Assembly (NCBI GenBank): GCA_013368445.1
Contig: JAACJO010000002.1
Location: forward strand, 434,001-498,000
Reading direction: 5' to 3'
Length of the DNA stretch: 64,000 bases
From: Leucocoprinus leucothites
Lineage: Eukaryota; Basidiomycota; Agaricomycetes; Agaricales; Agaricaceae
Part shown: piece by piece, positions 10,798 through 22,640 of the stretch
Numbering within the stretch: the first letter of the stretch is position 1
Layout of the letters: every line of letters begins with the position of its first letter
Translations under genes and position numbers: made by a program
Notes under the pieces: model-generated
The model's database searches: none
What the model saw: only the letters and a program-made list of their open reading frames with translations
What the model was told of the DNA's origin: nothing

Positions 10798-13434
10798 TTA
10801 TTTTCTCGGCTTGGTTCGTCTAGGCCTCGCCCTCGAAGGGACGTTAATTCGGACCACCTCCATGGGAGCAAGTTCGGGTGGTCCAATCAGCAACGCCAGC
10901 GCAGTCTGTGCCCCCCTTCCAATCCAAAAGCCCATCTTCACACTCCGTGGATCTGGCTTCTGGGTAAAGTCGCGTTGGCTATGGAGTGAGCGGAAATAAA
11001 CGACTGTATCGTAATTCCTGCCACCCAAAAACTCTTCTGGAAGTGAATCGCGTAAAGGAAATGTTATTGACGATGTCTCCGCGAGCTTTTCATCAAATTG
11101 CGACATTGGTCTGAATCGGACAAGCGGTTCTTCAAAAGGATCATCAAGCTGCTATTCAGGCGGGGGGTCAATCAGATGAATGTCACTTAAAGCTTGACCA
11201 CACATGACCACACACCGGTTCATCCAGGTACCAGGCCAAGAAAGTCTTGATTGATTCCATCCAAGTAAGATCTTTGCACTCGGTGAGATCAAAATGACAA
11301 AAGTTGAACCCCGAGATTTCTGCAGCGATGAGGGACTTGTAAGGGCCCCGGACATTTGCACATATGGCTCCCCAATGATTTACTGGTAGACCATCAAAGG
11401 CAACTGAGTATGACCACGAATGGTATATATTAGGATCAACAACCAAGTGTGGGTCACTGAACGAGGTTTCATCAAGTGCAGGATGCGAACAGTCTGCTCA
11501 AAAAGTCATTACAGCATAATATAGCGTGTGAATACAGACTCACTTGGAAGCTCGCATTGGCACTGAAGAAAGTGATTATACCAGCGGAGTGTTAACTTCG
11601 CAAGCTCAAAACGCGCCTCATCAAGATCAAGGGAAAACGACTTGGATCGAATTGGATCTAGAAGAAAATCTCCAAACGATTTGTGAAATAGTTCGAAAGG
11701 CTCTTGGTAACCCAGTTCAGAAGGAGGAACGTTAATGACGGAATGTAAACTCCGAAGTGCCAAATAGAAAGTATCCTTATCAATGTGAAGGAAGTAGGCA
11801 GCGTCGAAAGCAGACAGGTTTTGATAGGAAAAAGAAACCATGCGGAATGCGATAATTCGTTTGGTTATGAAGAGGATGGACTGTGGCACACGCATCATGA
11901 TTCGCATGTAGAAAGCATCAAGCATCTCTAAAGGGTTGATTTTGCTCGCATCACCCATGTCTTCGAGGTAAAGAAGGCAGATATCGAGGAGCGCGTCAGG
12001 TGCTGCACTACCATCGTCGATGAACCTCAGGACGGTAGAGGCAAGAACAGGAAGTCCTCCAACTCTGAGCGAAAGTCGTTGCAGTTTGGACTCGGGAGGC
12101 CACTGTGAGCCTGACTGAATAGGTCTAAGGCTCCAGGTCGTATTATGACGGATATCCTGAAGCCCGCCTTTGAGAATGTGGTACACGTCCCGGAGATCCT
12201 CAGCAGCATTACAGGTCATCTCCTCGCGATCATAATCAATAGGGGGATCTGCACAAGCAAACTGGCGCTTAAGATGCCACTCAGGCCGGCTGCACACGAG
12301 CCAAAGTACAGGAAATGCGCTGAGATGATAACGCCGAACATATTCAGCAATGAGCCTGATGAACTCGCATTGCGCACGTTCATCGGAGCACTCGTCTAAT
12401 CCATCAATAATGATCACAAGGGGTTTCCGCGTAATGTCGTGGGCGGTGTAGTCATTAGCGAGAGTGGTGAAGGGTTCAACAATCAGTTTCTGGAATTGAA
12501 CGCGGAGAGTCTTGTCAAGGATAGCTGGACTGCGAGAAAGGATACGTGTGATCAGATGATTGTAGCCGGCGTGCTGGTCCGCGAGTTGATAGGCGATCGT
12601 AGCAATCAGGCCATGCGGGCTATTGCGATTTTGGAACTTCGAAAAAAAGAAGGTTGCGCCTAATTGTCCAAGTTCCAGGCAATACTCAGCAAAAGTCTGG
12701 GCGACGGCTGACTTGCCCACGCCGGCAGGTCCTGTCAGCCACACAAAGCTCCTGTGTCGCCGGTCGTTCGCTAACCAGGCCTTTAATGTCGTCCGCAGTT
12801 CCTTCCGCGTTTCGGGGTGGCATCTGGGAGCATATTCACGATCGGATGAATCAACTTCAACGCCAATTACACGCTTCTTATCAAGAATAAGAAGGACTGA
12901 TAGAACATAGAAGGAGTTCTCAGGTAAAAGTCATAAGGCATAAAACTTAAACGAAGGCGTACCTGTTCCGCCGTAATCAAGGTTCTGGCGAAAGTTCTCG
13001 AGGAATATTGGGTCATTCAAAGGTTTGTCAACTTTATAGACAAAGGTTGGATTATGCATCACAAAATCGTGGGCTCCATTCAAGACACCAGGTAGGGCAG
13101 ATCCATGTGGGGCTAGTCATTACAAGGGTTAGTTCATGATTCAAAATCGAGAGCTCCAGAAGTTAGTCGACTCACGGTTCCGTTGGCTGAGGGGCGTGCT
13201 TCGCCCTTCACTTCGCTTTGTCTCGCTATTATTCACCTGTCCCATCATCAGCCTCGGATTTATAGAGCTAGGCATCGCATCGCTAGGGTTGGAGGTGGCA
13301 CCAGTCCTGTCGTTCCGACGTCCTCTTTCCTGCTCAACGCCTGGATTAAGCCGAGAGCGTTTTGACGGTAAGGTTTCGTCCCAGTACAGGGCCCTTTTTG
13401 GCCTCAATGAATGCGGGGGGTTAGGCAGCGGCAT
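10798..13434 (-). CDS. NLR-A: NACHT STAND NTPase
   Basis: Fungal NLR-type signal-transduction NTPase, a family linked to non-self recognition and regulated cell death. Start ATG 13434 gives a basic, Ser/Arg-rich first exon (MPLPNPPHSLRPKRALYWDE). Later exons give GVLNGAHDFV, then LILDKKR. The main exon has Walker A GPAGVGKSAVAQTFAEY, Walker B LVIIIDGLDEC, VLWLVCSRPEWHLKR and VGGLPVLASTVLRF. After the NACHT come HKSFGDFLL and two C-terminal exons (NFCHFDLTEC; DSLPEEF; GFWIGRG.QTALAL). The last splice (exon ending ...YLDEP, then QLDDPFEEP) is inferred from the paralogue; without it the protein stops at 11183. No WD40, ankyrin or TPR repeats are visible. It is paralogous along its length to NLR-B, in opposite orientation. 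Confidence 0.8.
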
Positions 13435-13775
13435 ACTGAAGGTGATTACTTAGAGAGAAAGCTCGTTGCCCAAGTTCGCCAATGCTGTGCCCCTAAATGC
13501 TGTTATCTGGTCACGACGGCAAGATGATTTCCCATAAACGTCAGCTGAAGAAAAAGAAGTTTAGTCACGACGCTACTATTTGTGACTGCACCATGGACTC
13601 GAGCTCTGCTTACTCCAAGCTTATTTCATAGAATTGGTGAGTCTGAATAACTGAAGAGGCAAAAGCTCCTTTGGGTTGCTGGTCGTACCATTCAAGATGA
13701 GCACTCTCGAGATCCAAAACAGAGACTTCACGAAAATTTAAAACACGAGGAACATGAGACAAGTCTAAAGACCAC
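13435..13775. promoter_or_regulatory. NLR-A upstream region
   Basis: Short gap between the NLR-A start and the stop of the GMC oxidoreductase. It should hold the NLR-A promoter and the GMC 3' UTR. No distinct element recognised. Confidence 0.35.
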
Positions 13776-16070
13776 TCAAATCCTCCAATGGGATTTAATC
13801 AAGTCCGACGCTCTCTCTGCGATAGCATATACAGAAGCTTGTGTATGAGCAGCGGGAGTAAACGGCTACCAATGCCAATGAATTAGTACACTTCCCTCCT
13901 CATCAAGAAGTAACTCACCAAAACAGAAGCGTCCACTACGCGCAAGCCCTTCGCTCCCTTCAATAACAAATCAGGATCAACAACTCCATGGTTCGCCCCT
14001 TTCGGCGACATCGCACACGTCGAAACAGGATGCGAGAATCCAGCAAGACCACCCCTCATGAACTGATCGATTTCATCATCTGTCGTGGCGTTATTCAGAG
14101 GGGAGATAATGTACCCATCAAATGCGGGGCTAAGGGTGACCATTCGTCGAGCGAGCTTGACTCCCTCTCTGAGTAACGCGACGTCGAAGTCGTTGCCGAT
14201 AAAGTTGGGATCGATTAAGGGAGGGTCAAAGGGGTTGTTGGATCGTAGAGTGACCGAGCCACCTTGTGGTAGTATGAGCGTTAGAGTACAAGATGCGAAC
14301 GTAAAAGAAATTAGCGTACGTGCAGTGGGCTGGAGAAGAGCTGTTCCGATGGTCAGATAGTGTCCCGTCGGCGGGAAAGGTGGGCGTAAAATGCCATTCT
14401 AAATCATGAATTAGCATTGAGTCTCAAAAACTGCAAGAATGAGCCAACCATGGGAAGTAGCTCGACATGAGCGGTATTAGGACCAGGAGACGGGTCATGG
14501 TTAGGGAACTTATTGAAAATATCCGCGTCAGGTGGAACACGAATAAACCCAACGGTGTTGAAAACCCCATCCACCAAGGGCCCCGCGCGTTTCTTCTCCC
14601 ACAACTCAATGCTTTCCTCGGCAAGTGTCGCATTACGATTCATCATATCCAGGGTTTCTGAGTCCTTAGCGTTGACAAGCCATTGACTCGAGACGATAGG
14701 GTGGTCCGACAAGTTTTGACCAACTGAAGGGAGATGATGAACAGCTTCGATGCCGAGTTTTCCGAGGGCCGTGGTGTCGCCAATCCCTGAGTTCAGAAGG
14801 ACATGTGGACTTCCTATGCTGCCACCAGACAGGATGATCTCCTTCATTGCCCGCACTCGTTGCATAGAACCTACAGAAGTAATTATTTCAGTATCCAATG
14901 TAACCTGAATCGCTGTTGTTAAACTGACCACCAGTACCATCCATGAACTCGACGGTATTGAAGGTCGGCTGTCCCTTATTCTTCGTTGTGCTGATGACTC
15001 GTGCCACTTGTGCGCGTAGTAAAACGTGTAAATTCTTCCTTGAGGCAAACTGAGGTGCAAGATACGACGTTGCGGAACTGCTCCTCTGCCCATCTTTGAT
15101 CGTAGACTGGGTGTAGCCTGAAGCACCTGTTAATATCAATACGACCAACAAGCTACCCATGTGCAGCTCACCGAATCCTAAATGACGCCCTGAGTTATAA
15201 TCGAGATTGAAGAAAAACTGTTTATCATGCGAGGTCTTGACAGCCTTGATGACTCGTTGGTCGATCGACAGGGGAAAGCCAGCAAGGCTGACTGAGTTGA
15301 CACCAGTGAAGCTATGATCAAAGGGGTTAAATTGACCAATCGTGTTGTGGTGGTCAGCCGGAGCCATCCATTTTTCATTCTATCAGAGAGAGTTTCAGCA
15401 CAAAGCATGAAAGTGAGGAAAATTCAAGTAATCGCGCACGCGATGGAAGTACTTCTGCATAGCATTCCACGACCAACCAGCGTCTTCTGTTACCCTCGCA
15501 TATCGGTTCCAATCCTCAAAGGTACCTCTGGTGTAGGCCATAAAATCTATGATAACAATGAGCTCGGTTATAGGTCTATAAAGGACGTTCGAACTCACTG
15601 ACTGAGCTACTCCCGCCAAGAACATACCCACGAGGGAAGGCAATGGACCGATTGTTGAGGCCTTGTTGTGGGACCGTTGTATAGTTCCAGTCATTGGGTG
15701 TATTTGGCGTAGCCCGAAGACAATAGAAAGGTACAGATATGTTCTGCACTCCATCAGGTCTACATCAAATTTGAAGGTGAGCAACAAGTCAGAAGAAATA
15801 ATCTTTGGCGGCTTACGAGCCTCCTGCCTCCAAGACCAACACGTTAATCTTTGGGTTTTCGGTGAGCCGATTCGCAACCACATTTCCAGCGGTACCGCCT
15901 GTGAGAGTCGGGGTCAACACAGAGCTTCAAGGAGACAGAAGAACGAGCGTACCTCCAATAATGACAAAGTCGAAGTTTGTTGTGTGAAGATCACGGAAAG
16001 ACTCGACCGTTACTCCATTACATCCCAAAATTGCCACAAAAAAGCATACAATGAAAAGAGGAACGTGCAT
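13776..16070 (-). CDS. secreted GMC-type FAD oxidoreductase (aryl-alcohol-oxidase-like)
   Basis: Flavoenzyme of the glucose-methanol-choline family; relatives oxidise alcohols or sugars outside the cell and make H2O2 used in lignocellulose attack. Start ATG 16070 opens a signal peptide (MHVPLFIVCFFVAILGCNG). FAD-binding FDFVIIGGGTAGN is assembled across the first intron, then NVLVLEAG, VLGGSSS-type region, EIILSGGSIGSPHVLLNSGIG (GMC signature 2) and VGQNLSDHP. C-terminal catalytic region: GFSHPVSTCAMSPKG with the active-site His, and PAAHTQASVYAIAER with the second His. Stop TGA 13776. At least eight introns. It sits alone between two inverted NLR genes. Substrate is undetermined; aryl-alcohol oxidase, glucose oxidase and pyranose dehydrogenase relatives are all possible. 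Confidence 0.88.
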
Positions 16071-17024
16071 GTTGCCACACATCGACTTGTAGAGGATCAA
16101 CATGGATGATGCCACCCTTATAACCAGGGGGCCACACAGATTCTTTCTCCCATGGAGTCCCGCAGAACGACGATGTCCAGTTTTGTTTCAAAAATAGGAC
16201 GCTGAGAGCTTCTGAACTTCTTGAAGCTTGAGAGTCTTCTACAGATGATTGGCTGATAGACTTGGTGATGGTCAAAATTGGTTTATGTTTCCGCCATGTG
16301 ATGACCAGAACTTGGGATATTTCATGTCTCTGCGAAGGGCTTAGAGTGAATAACCGGGCACGCTGGAGAGCTGGTGAGAAACAAACACCTCTTGGTTTTG
16401 AAATACTTGGTGAGAATCCCCAGGGGCGGTTGGAGTGAGCCCGAAACAAGAAGACTCTTTTTGGAATAAAGACAGTAATTTAACGAAGGTATTCAACCAG
16501 AGGCTGAAAGCCTGGCAGGGTTTGGAGGGATGCGTCCAAGTAACTGTCGTTGAGCCGAAGGAGTGAACGTTCAACAAGAATGTGAGAATAAGCTGCCATT
16601 TCCTAACAGATGACGTCACTGAAATAAACCCCCAAGCACCCATTCAAAATACCAACACCAGTGTACAGTTTGATTGTCAAGGTGGTGGAGAATGGAGAGC
16701 TCTTGGGATTTCTTCGTAATAGTGACTGACCTCCCACCGATAGATCGGAAGAGGCCTCGGCTCGATGATATCAGGCAGCCTCATATTAGTAAACGTTGTG
16801 GCTCGGAGTTTGTCAATGGCCGCAGCGGTAGTCAGTATATCTTTCTTGGCTGGTATTCTCTTAGCGAAACATAAACCAGCTGAGACTTCGATGACCCCGA
16901 TGTGTGGCACCAACAAAAATGACAGGGCTAAAATTATGTATGGGTTGATGCTGTGCCTTGATACATCAGATGGATGTATCGACGGGCGTCTTTACAGCCT
17001 TTAGTCCCGACTCCCCATCTCATT
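16071..17024. other. GMC/NLR-B intergenic region with exon-like remnant
   Basis: Region between the divergent GMC and NLR-B genes; both promoters must lie here. On the minus strand between about 16930 and 16350, three open stretches can be joined by plausible splice sites: SAGLCFAKRIPAKKD ... LPIYRWE, then EMAAYSHILVERSLLRLNDS ... PLVEYL, then a short tail ending GYSL and a stop. No ATG begins the first stretch and I recognise no domain. It may be a decayed gene, an unusual 5' exon, or chance. Confidence 0.25.
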
Positions 17025-19653
17025 ATGCCTCGACTAAGCCTCCCGAGTCCACCCGAGGGTAAAAGAACTTTTATTCGCAAGATTTTCTTGTTCCAACGAC
17101 CTCCTCCACCTGCCCCTCTCATTATTACTTCAAAGGGGAGATCGTCGACATCAACATCACCCAGTAAAGACGCTCACGATGGGCCGCTGGACCAAGCAGG
17201 CGTGAAGTTACCAGTGGCAGAAACCAGCGACGTACGAGCGAGTATTAGGAGCCGAAACCCCAACTCTTCGGCCAGAACCTCCGAACCTGGGCAAGGCAAG
17301 GAAGGCTTGGGATCGAATGGTAGAGGTGTTGATATCCCCCAGAGTGGTGCGCTCTTTCTATGTTAATATATTGGATCCCCACTGATATACTGTTCCTTTC
17401 CATACTTCAGGCCCTCACACTGGTTCCCCTTCACCTGGTATATTGAATGGTGCCCATGACCTGATCATCCAGAATTCCACCTTCAATGTTGTCTACAACA
17501 TGGACAAATCGCATAATCCCGCTTTTGTAGAGAGTTTCCTACGAAACATTGATGGGGGAGGAACAGGTACGAACTGTCAAGACGTGAAAATTAATTTGAC
17601 CTTTGTTGATACAAAACCCTTTAGTGCTCCTCGTCCTGGACAAAAAGCGGGTAGCTGGTGCCGAAATGGACTCTTCTGACCGTGAACCCCCTCCACGATG
17701 TCATCCAGAGACACGTAAAGAAATACGCGAGACGCTCAGCTTCTGGTTTTTGAACCCTCGACGAGCCTCAAACTTCATATGGTTATCAGGACCTGCTGGT
17801 GCTGGGAAGTCTGCTGTCGCTCAGACTTTTGCTGAGTATTCCCATGGGCTCGGACGATTTGGTGCAGCATTCTTCTTTTCCAGGCTGCAAAATCGGGATA
17901 GCCCTACTGGGGTCATCGCTACGATTGCTTACCAGCTCGCTTTAAGAGATGCTGGGTACAATCATTTGATTACCCATATCCTTTTTAATGATCCCTCGAT
18001 CCTTGACAAACCAATGCGGATCCAATTCCACAAGCTCATTGTTGAGCCCTTCACCATCCTCACAGCTCAGCTTGCTGCTTCAGCCGCCGCTCGACAACCT
18101 CTCTTGATTATCATTGACGGCTTGGATGAGTGCAGCAACGAGGATGCGCAATGCGAGCTCATCGCACTTATTGGCGAATATGTTCGGCTATCAACTGCCC
18201 CTTGTCCACTGCTGTGGCTCGTTTGCAGCCGCCCTGAGTGGCATTTAAAGCGTGTTTTCGCCTACGCTGACCCACCCATTGACTGTCGCCGCGAGGAAAT
18301 TACTTGTAATGCAGCAGAAGACATCAAGGACGTGTATCGTATCCTTAAAGATGGACTTCAGCAGATCCGAGATAAGACGTGCTGGGATCTTTCTCCCTCT
18401 TCGTCCCAACGTATACAATGGCCGACAGAGTCGAAGCTACAACGGCTCTCAACGAAGATCGGAGGGCTCCCCGTGTTCGCCTCAACTGTCCTCAGGTTCA
18501 TTGGTGATGGGAGTGGCACACCCGACGCACAGTTAGAATTCTGTCTTTTGTGCCTCGAGACGATGAAGGAACCTAGCCATGTTAATCCGCTAGAGACTCT
18601 TGACATATTCTATCACCACATCATGCTTCGCGTCCCTCAGTCCATCATATCCGTGACTAAGCAGATTCTTGCATTTTATATTCTTTCTTCCACTTATTCC
18701 ACCCCACACGGTGATGAGTTCATTCAAGTTTTTGAGGCTGCACGGTTCCTTCAAGTCGATAAGGATACCTTTTATTTCTCTCTCCGGAGTTTACACTCGG
18801 TCGTTGACGTTCCGTCTTCTGAAATCGCCCATAATACCCATCTGAAGTTCTTCCACAAATCCTTCCCGGATTTTCTCCAGCGCACATCTCGATCTGGGTC
18901 TTTTGCTCTTGATATGGATCAAGCACGTTACGAGATCGCAAAACTATCCGTCCGCTGGCAGAACCACCTCATGCAGTGGAAGTGTAAACTCCAAAGTATG
19001 TCTCTTTCCGCTTTCGATTATCAGTCATTTTGATGTACTACGAACAGCCTGCCCTACCCCTGCATCTGACGAGTCCCTGCGAACAGATCCTCGTTGGATT
19101 AACGATGCTAAAGCTAATCGTTGGAAGCAATCTATGGATCGGTTCCAGGAAATCGTCGAGCATAACTGGTGCCACATGTGTACCAGTTTGAGTGGGGCCT
19201 ACAAGTTCAGATTTGCTGAAGAACTAGCAAAATTCAACTTTTGCCACTTTCAACTTACAGACTGCGGTTCTTCTGCTTACTGTGTACGCATGAGTAACTT
19301 GATCTCATGGTTTCTGGCGGATCCAGTGAGGCACCTTACACTCTTCCATTGAGTGCGGCTAATCCGATAAACTTTTGCATTAACAGGCTCCGGACGGACG
19401 TGAACACCATGACCTCATTCGACTGAAACCATCGTCAGACAATGATATAACTCTTGCAAAGAAATTTCCGAGACCACTACCACTCTTCGATTCGCTCCCC
19501 GAATTCAATAACATCACTCCTCGGAAAACTCTTTGGTTCACTTCATCCCATCAGCTTAATCGACTTTATTCATCGGATCGCCACGAAGTACTGGGTGCTG
19601 TTTGGATCGGGAAGGGGGAACGGACTGCCTTGGCCTGGTTCACGAAGTCCTAG
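17025..19653 (+). CDS. NLR-B: NACHT STAND NTPase
   Basis: Paralogue of NLR-A in the opposite orientation; same proposed role as a STAND/NLR sensor NTPase. Five exons: 17025-17325, 17411-17566, 17625-18995, 19048-19325 and 19387-19653, giving about 790 residues. N-terminus is basic and Ser/Pro-rich (MPRLSLPSPPEGKRTFIRK), followed by GILNGAHDLIIQNSTF. NACHT begins near residue 195: Walker A GPAGAGKSAVAQTFAEYS (about 207-214), Walker B LLIIIDGLDEC (about 312), LLWLVCSRPEWHLKR, IGGLPVFASTVLRF. The C-terminal exons carry FNFCHFQLTDC, FDSLPEF and AVWIGKGERTALAWF, matched by NLR-A. No recognisable ligand-binding repeats. The splice from exon 4 to exon 5 at 19325 is supported by the paralogue. Confidence 0.82.
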
Positions 19654-20597
19654 GTGCATGGTGATGGTAGATTTTGGTGAAGTTCAAACCGAACAAAATG
19701 GGTCACGCGACTCTTGCTCGGGTAAGTCTGGGATCCAGTGTTACCGACAGCAATGTTGTATTCAAGACGAAGATAATACCGGCGACCAGTGTATTGTTGG
19801 TGCTGTTCCCAACATTTTTATTGTGTGTCTGATGATCATGCTGGGCTATACGGTGGCGTGTAGATATGGTACTGGGATATTGGAGCTGTTAAAAATGCAA
19901 AGATCCGGATGATGTTCGTGTGTATATTATTTTGACTCTTATAACAGGAATATTTATTCCTGAGAGTATGTGTCAAGAAGGTGAGAGTGCTGTTGTGCAA
20001 GGCGAAGCATCTCGTAGACTGGATGAGGGGACCAAACTATACAAGCCCAAAGGGAGAATACTGGCCGGTAAGGATGCCGATGAGGACGCGGACCGACTCA
20101 ACAAATAACGAACAAACGTTGATAAAGATCTCTGCTCGCTCACGTTGCCTCCAACGCTCTTGGGCTGAGTGCGAACTCTCACGGATATAGGCTTGTCCTA
20201 CACAGGATATGTCAACTTTTGATACCCTAAGGGTCCTCGACTCCTGTTTCGTGCTCTATTCTTCTCTACATTTCATTGATTGATTGATTGTATACTTTCG
20301 CAGGTACGCATGGCAGAAGTCAGCTTTACAGTGGACTACAATCATTCAATATCTTTGACGACTCTTCTCTGTCAGCTCCCTTTTTCTCTTATATGTGTTT
20401 GATGACTTGTGCATGGTTGTTAACATCAAGCTCTTGGCCTCCTTCGAGTGGGATAGGGGATGATGTAGCGATAATAGCTTTAAGCCTGATTCTGAGCCTC
20501 AGGCTCACAGGCCTGTAGCTTTTAAAGAGACGGGCAAGAATTCGACCATCCTCGAGTACCTGGGCCGCATTTCTTCCTCGTCGCTCTAAGAAACACA
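19654..20597. other. intergenic region with left half of lipase duplication promoter
   Basis: No gene seen. From about 20035 the sequence is similar to the region starting at about 22075, so the lipase promoter belongs to the duplicated unit. Before 20035 it holds the NLR-B 3' flank. Confidence 0.45.
20517..20530 (+). promoter_or_regulatory. candidate core promoter (TTTTAAAGAG)
   Basis: TATA-like TTTTAAAG about 75 bases before the lipase 1 ATG, conserved at the same place in the second copy (about 22560-22572) while the flanks differ more. Function is inferred. Confidence 0.35.
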
Positions 20598-21849
20598 ATG
20601 CTCTCTCTTCGTCTGGCGACCGTTCTGCTCTCCTTTGCCTCAGCATTCGTCCAGGCGGTTCCTACCCAAGAGGAGGCCACAAATGCAGAGGTCACACCTA
20701 ACCTTGTTAGCCTTGAGAAACGCGCGGTTACCCGCTTGACTCCCGCAGAGGTAGCATCTTTCAAGCCTTACACTATCTTTGCTGCGGTTCCCCCATGTGG
20801 ACCTACCAGCCTCTTGGCTTGGAACTGCAGTAAGTATTGCATCTCACCTACGTTCCTTTCACTGAACAGATTCTGCCTCTGCTCTGTTTGACGCATTGTA
20901 GCCAAATGCTTATCCAACCCGGAATTCACGCCAGTTGCCGCGGGGGGTGATGGTGGGGTCATACAGATCTGGTTTGTTGGCTACGACCCGAAACTCGACA
21001 GCGTCATTGTAACCTTCCAGCCTGCAGACCCGTCGAAGATGTACGTGATCTCTAACTTCAGTACAGCTACTAACTGAAAAAAAAAAAAAACAAAGCTTGC
21101 CCATTCTCACAGGTCTTGATGTATTCCTCACTCCCCTGAACCCTCAGATGTTTCCTGGAGTCAGCCCCGCAGTTTTGACCCATAATGGGTTTGCCTATGC
21201 TCAGTCCTGGTATGTGACTCTGTGAAGCTTTCTGTGATGAGCACAGGTACTGACGCCCCCATTCTTCAGATCTGCTGTTCCTGTTCTCTCTGCTGTGCAA
21301 ACCACGATGTCAAGGTTCAATGCTTCTCACGTCACAGTTGTCGGAGCTTCTCTCGGTCAGTTTCCAGAGACGGGATCGTTCTCATAGAGACATCTGACTT
21401 CTTGTTGAAGGCGATACCATTGCCATGATATCAGCTGTTCACCTCAAGATTCACCTGCCCCCAACAACGACTTTCAAGATTGTCACTTATGGTGGTCCTC
21501 GTGTCGGAAACTCAGCTTTCGCGAACTACATTGACACTCACTTCCCCGGCGCAGTATCTCGTATCGTGAATAGGTTAGCGTCTTGATCCGTATATTTGCT
21601 GCAAGACATTAGTTTAATATGTTTCCTTCCAGGAGAGACATTGCTCCTCTTTACCCTCCCATCGTTGGCTTCGAACATCCTGAAGGCGAGCTCCACATTC
21701 GAGATGACCTTTCTTGGGTCTCTTGTCCCGGACACGAAAGTGGTGACCCCAACTGCTTAATTGCCTACATTTCGAACATCTTTGGTTGGACCCCAAGCGA
21801 CATAAATGATCATGGCGGACCCTACGATGGTGTTACGATGGGATGTTAG
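20598..21849 (+). CDS. secreted class 3 lipase, copy 1 (altered oxyanion motif)
   Basis: Extracellular lipase of the class 3 (Rhizomucor lipase-like) family, about 300 residues in several exons. Signal peptide LRLATVLLSFASAFVQA, then a propeptide ending in dibasic EKR (Kex2-type site). Nucleophile motif GASLG is completed across an intron; VTYGGPRVGN and the acid-residue segment RRDIAPLYPP follow; the C-terminus has GHESGDPNC and NDHGGPY with the likely catalytic His. Odd: the usual F-R/Q-G-T/S oxyanion-hole motif, present in copy 2 as FQGTD, reads FQPAD here, so activity may be reduced or changed. The intron at about 21043-21095 contains a run of 14 A. Copy 2 is the direct tandem paralogue. 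Confidence 0.85.
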
Positions 21850-22640
21850 CACGGTCACCCACACTAGTAATATAGTCTTGTGTAAAATGTGTAGGGATAC
21901 AATATAAAGATATCTTCTGGGTAAACTGCCACGGCAGATTGCTTTTGATGATTTTAAGGCAAGATAGGTCAAAAACTTATAGGCCAAGGAAACATTAGTT
22001 GACACAAGGAATAACGTGTATAATATATTTAGCAGTTGTACGAGGTGAATAATCTCATAGGATCAAAGGGAAACGGGATTTTGCAAGCCCAAAGTGAGAA
22101 TATCAGCTGGACAGGTACCCTGGAGCAGCCTGGGATGAGGGAAATCGGTGGACTAAGGAACAAACAAATGAGCAAACATTGATGAAGGTCTCCCTGCTCG
22201 CTCACGTTGCCTCTCACACTCTCGAGACCCCCACGGATGTAGTTTTATCGTACCCGGGATATGCCAAGAGATACCCCAAACGTCCTCGGCTCCTATCTCA
22301 TGTTCTATTCTTCTCATCATCTCGTTGATGGATTGATTGTATACTTTTGCAAGAACGCACGGAAGTCAACTTTACAGCAGACTACGATCATTCAACGTCT
22401 TTGACAACTCTTCTCTGTCAGCCTTCCTTTCTTCTTGTCTCTGTTTGATGACCCGTACTCAATTATTAACATTCAAACTCTTGTCTCCCATCAAAGCGGC
22501 ATAGGGTCGGATACTGTAGCGATAAGCCTGATTATGAGGTTCGGGTACACAGGTCTGTAGGTTTTAAAGAGGCGGGCAAGAATTTGGCCATCCTTGAGTA
22601 CCTGAACCGCATTTTTTCCTCATCGCTTTAAGAAAACTCG
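21850..22640. promoter_or_regulatory. intergenic region and promoter of lipase copy 2
   Basis: Holds the 3' flank of lipase 1, the junction between the two duplicated units (about 22035-22075) and a promoter region similar to 20100-20597. No other gene seen. Confidence 0.5.

Larger units (their letters stand above)
20035..22035 (+). repeat. tandem duplication unit 1 (promoter plus lipase)
   Basis: Direct repeat partner of 22075-24078. Upstream text, exons, intron positions and the 3' flank (for example TGTAGGGATACAATAT against TGTAGGGATGCAATAT) all correspond. The two ATGs are 2,043 bases apart and the two stops 2,041 bases apart. Confidence 0.85.
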
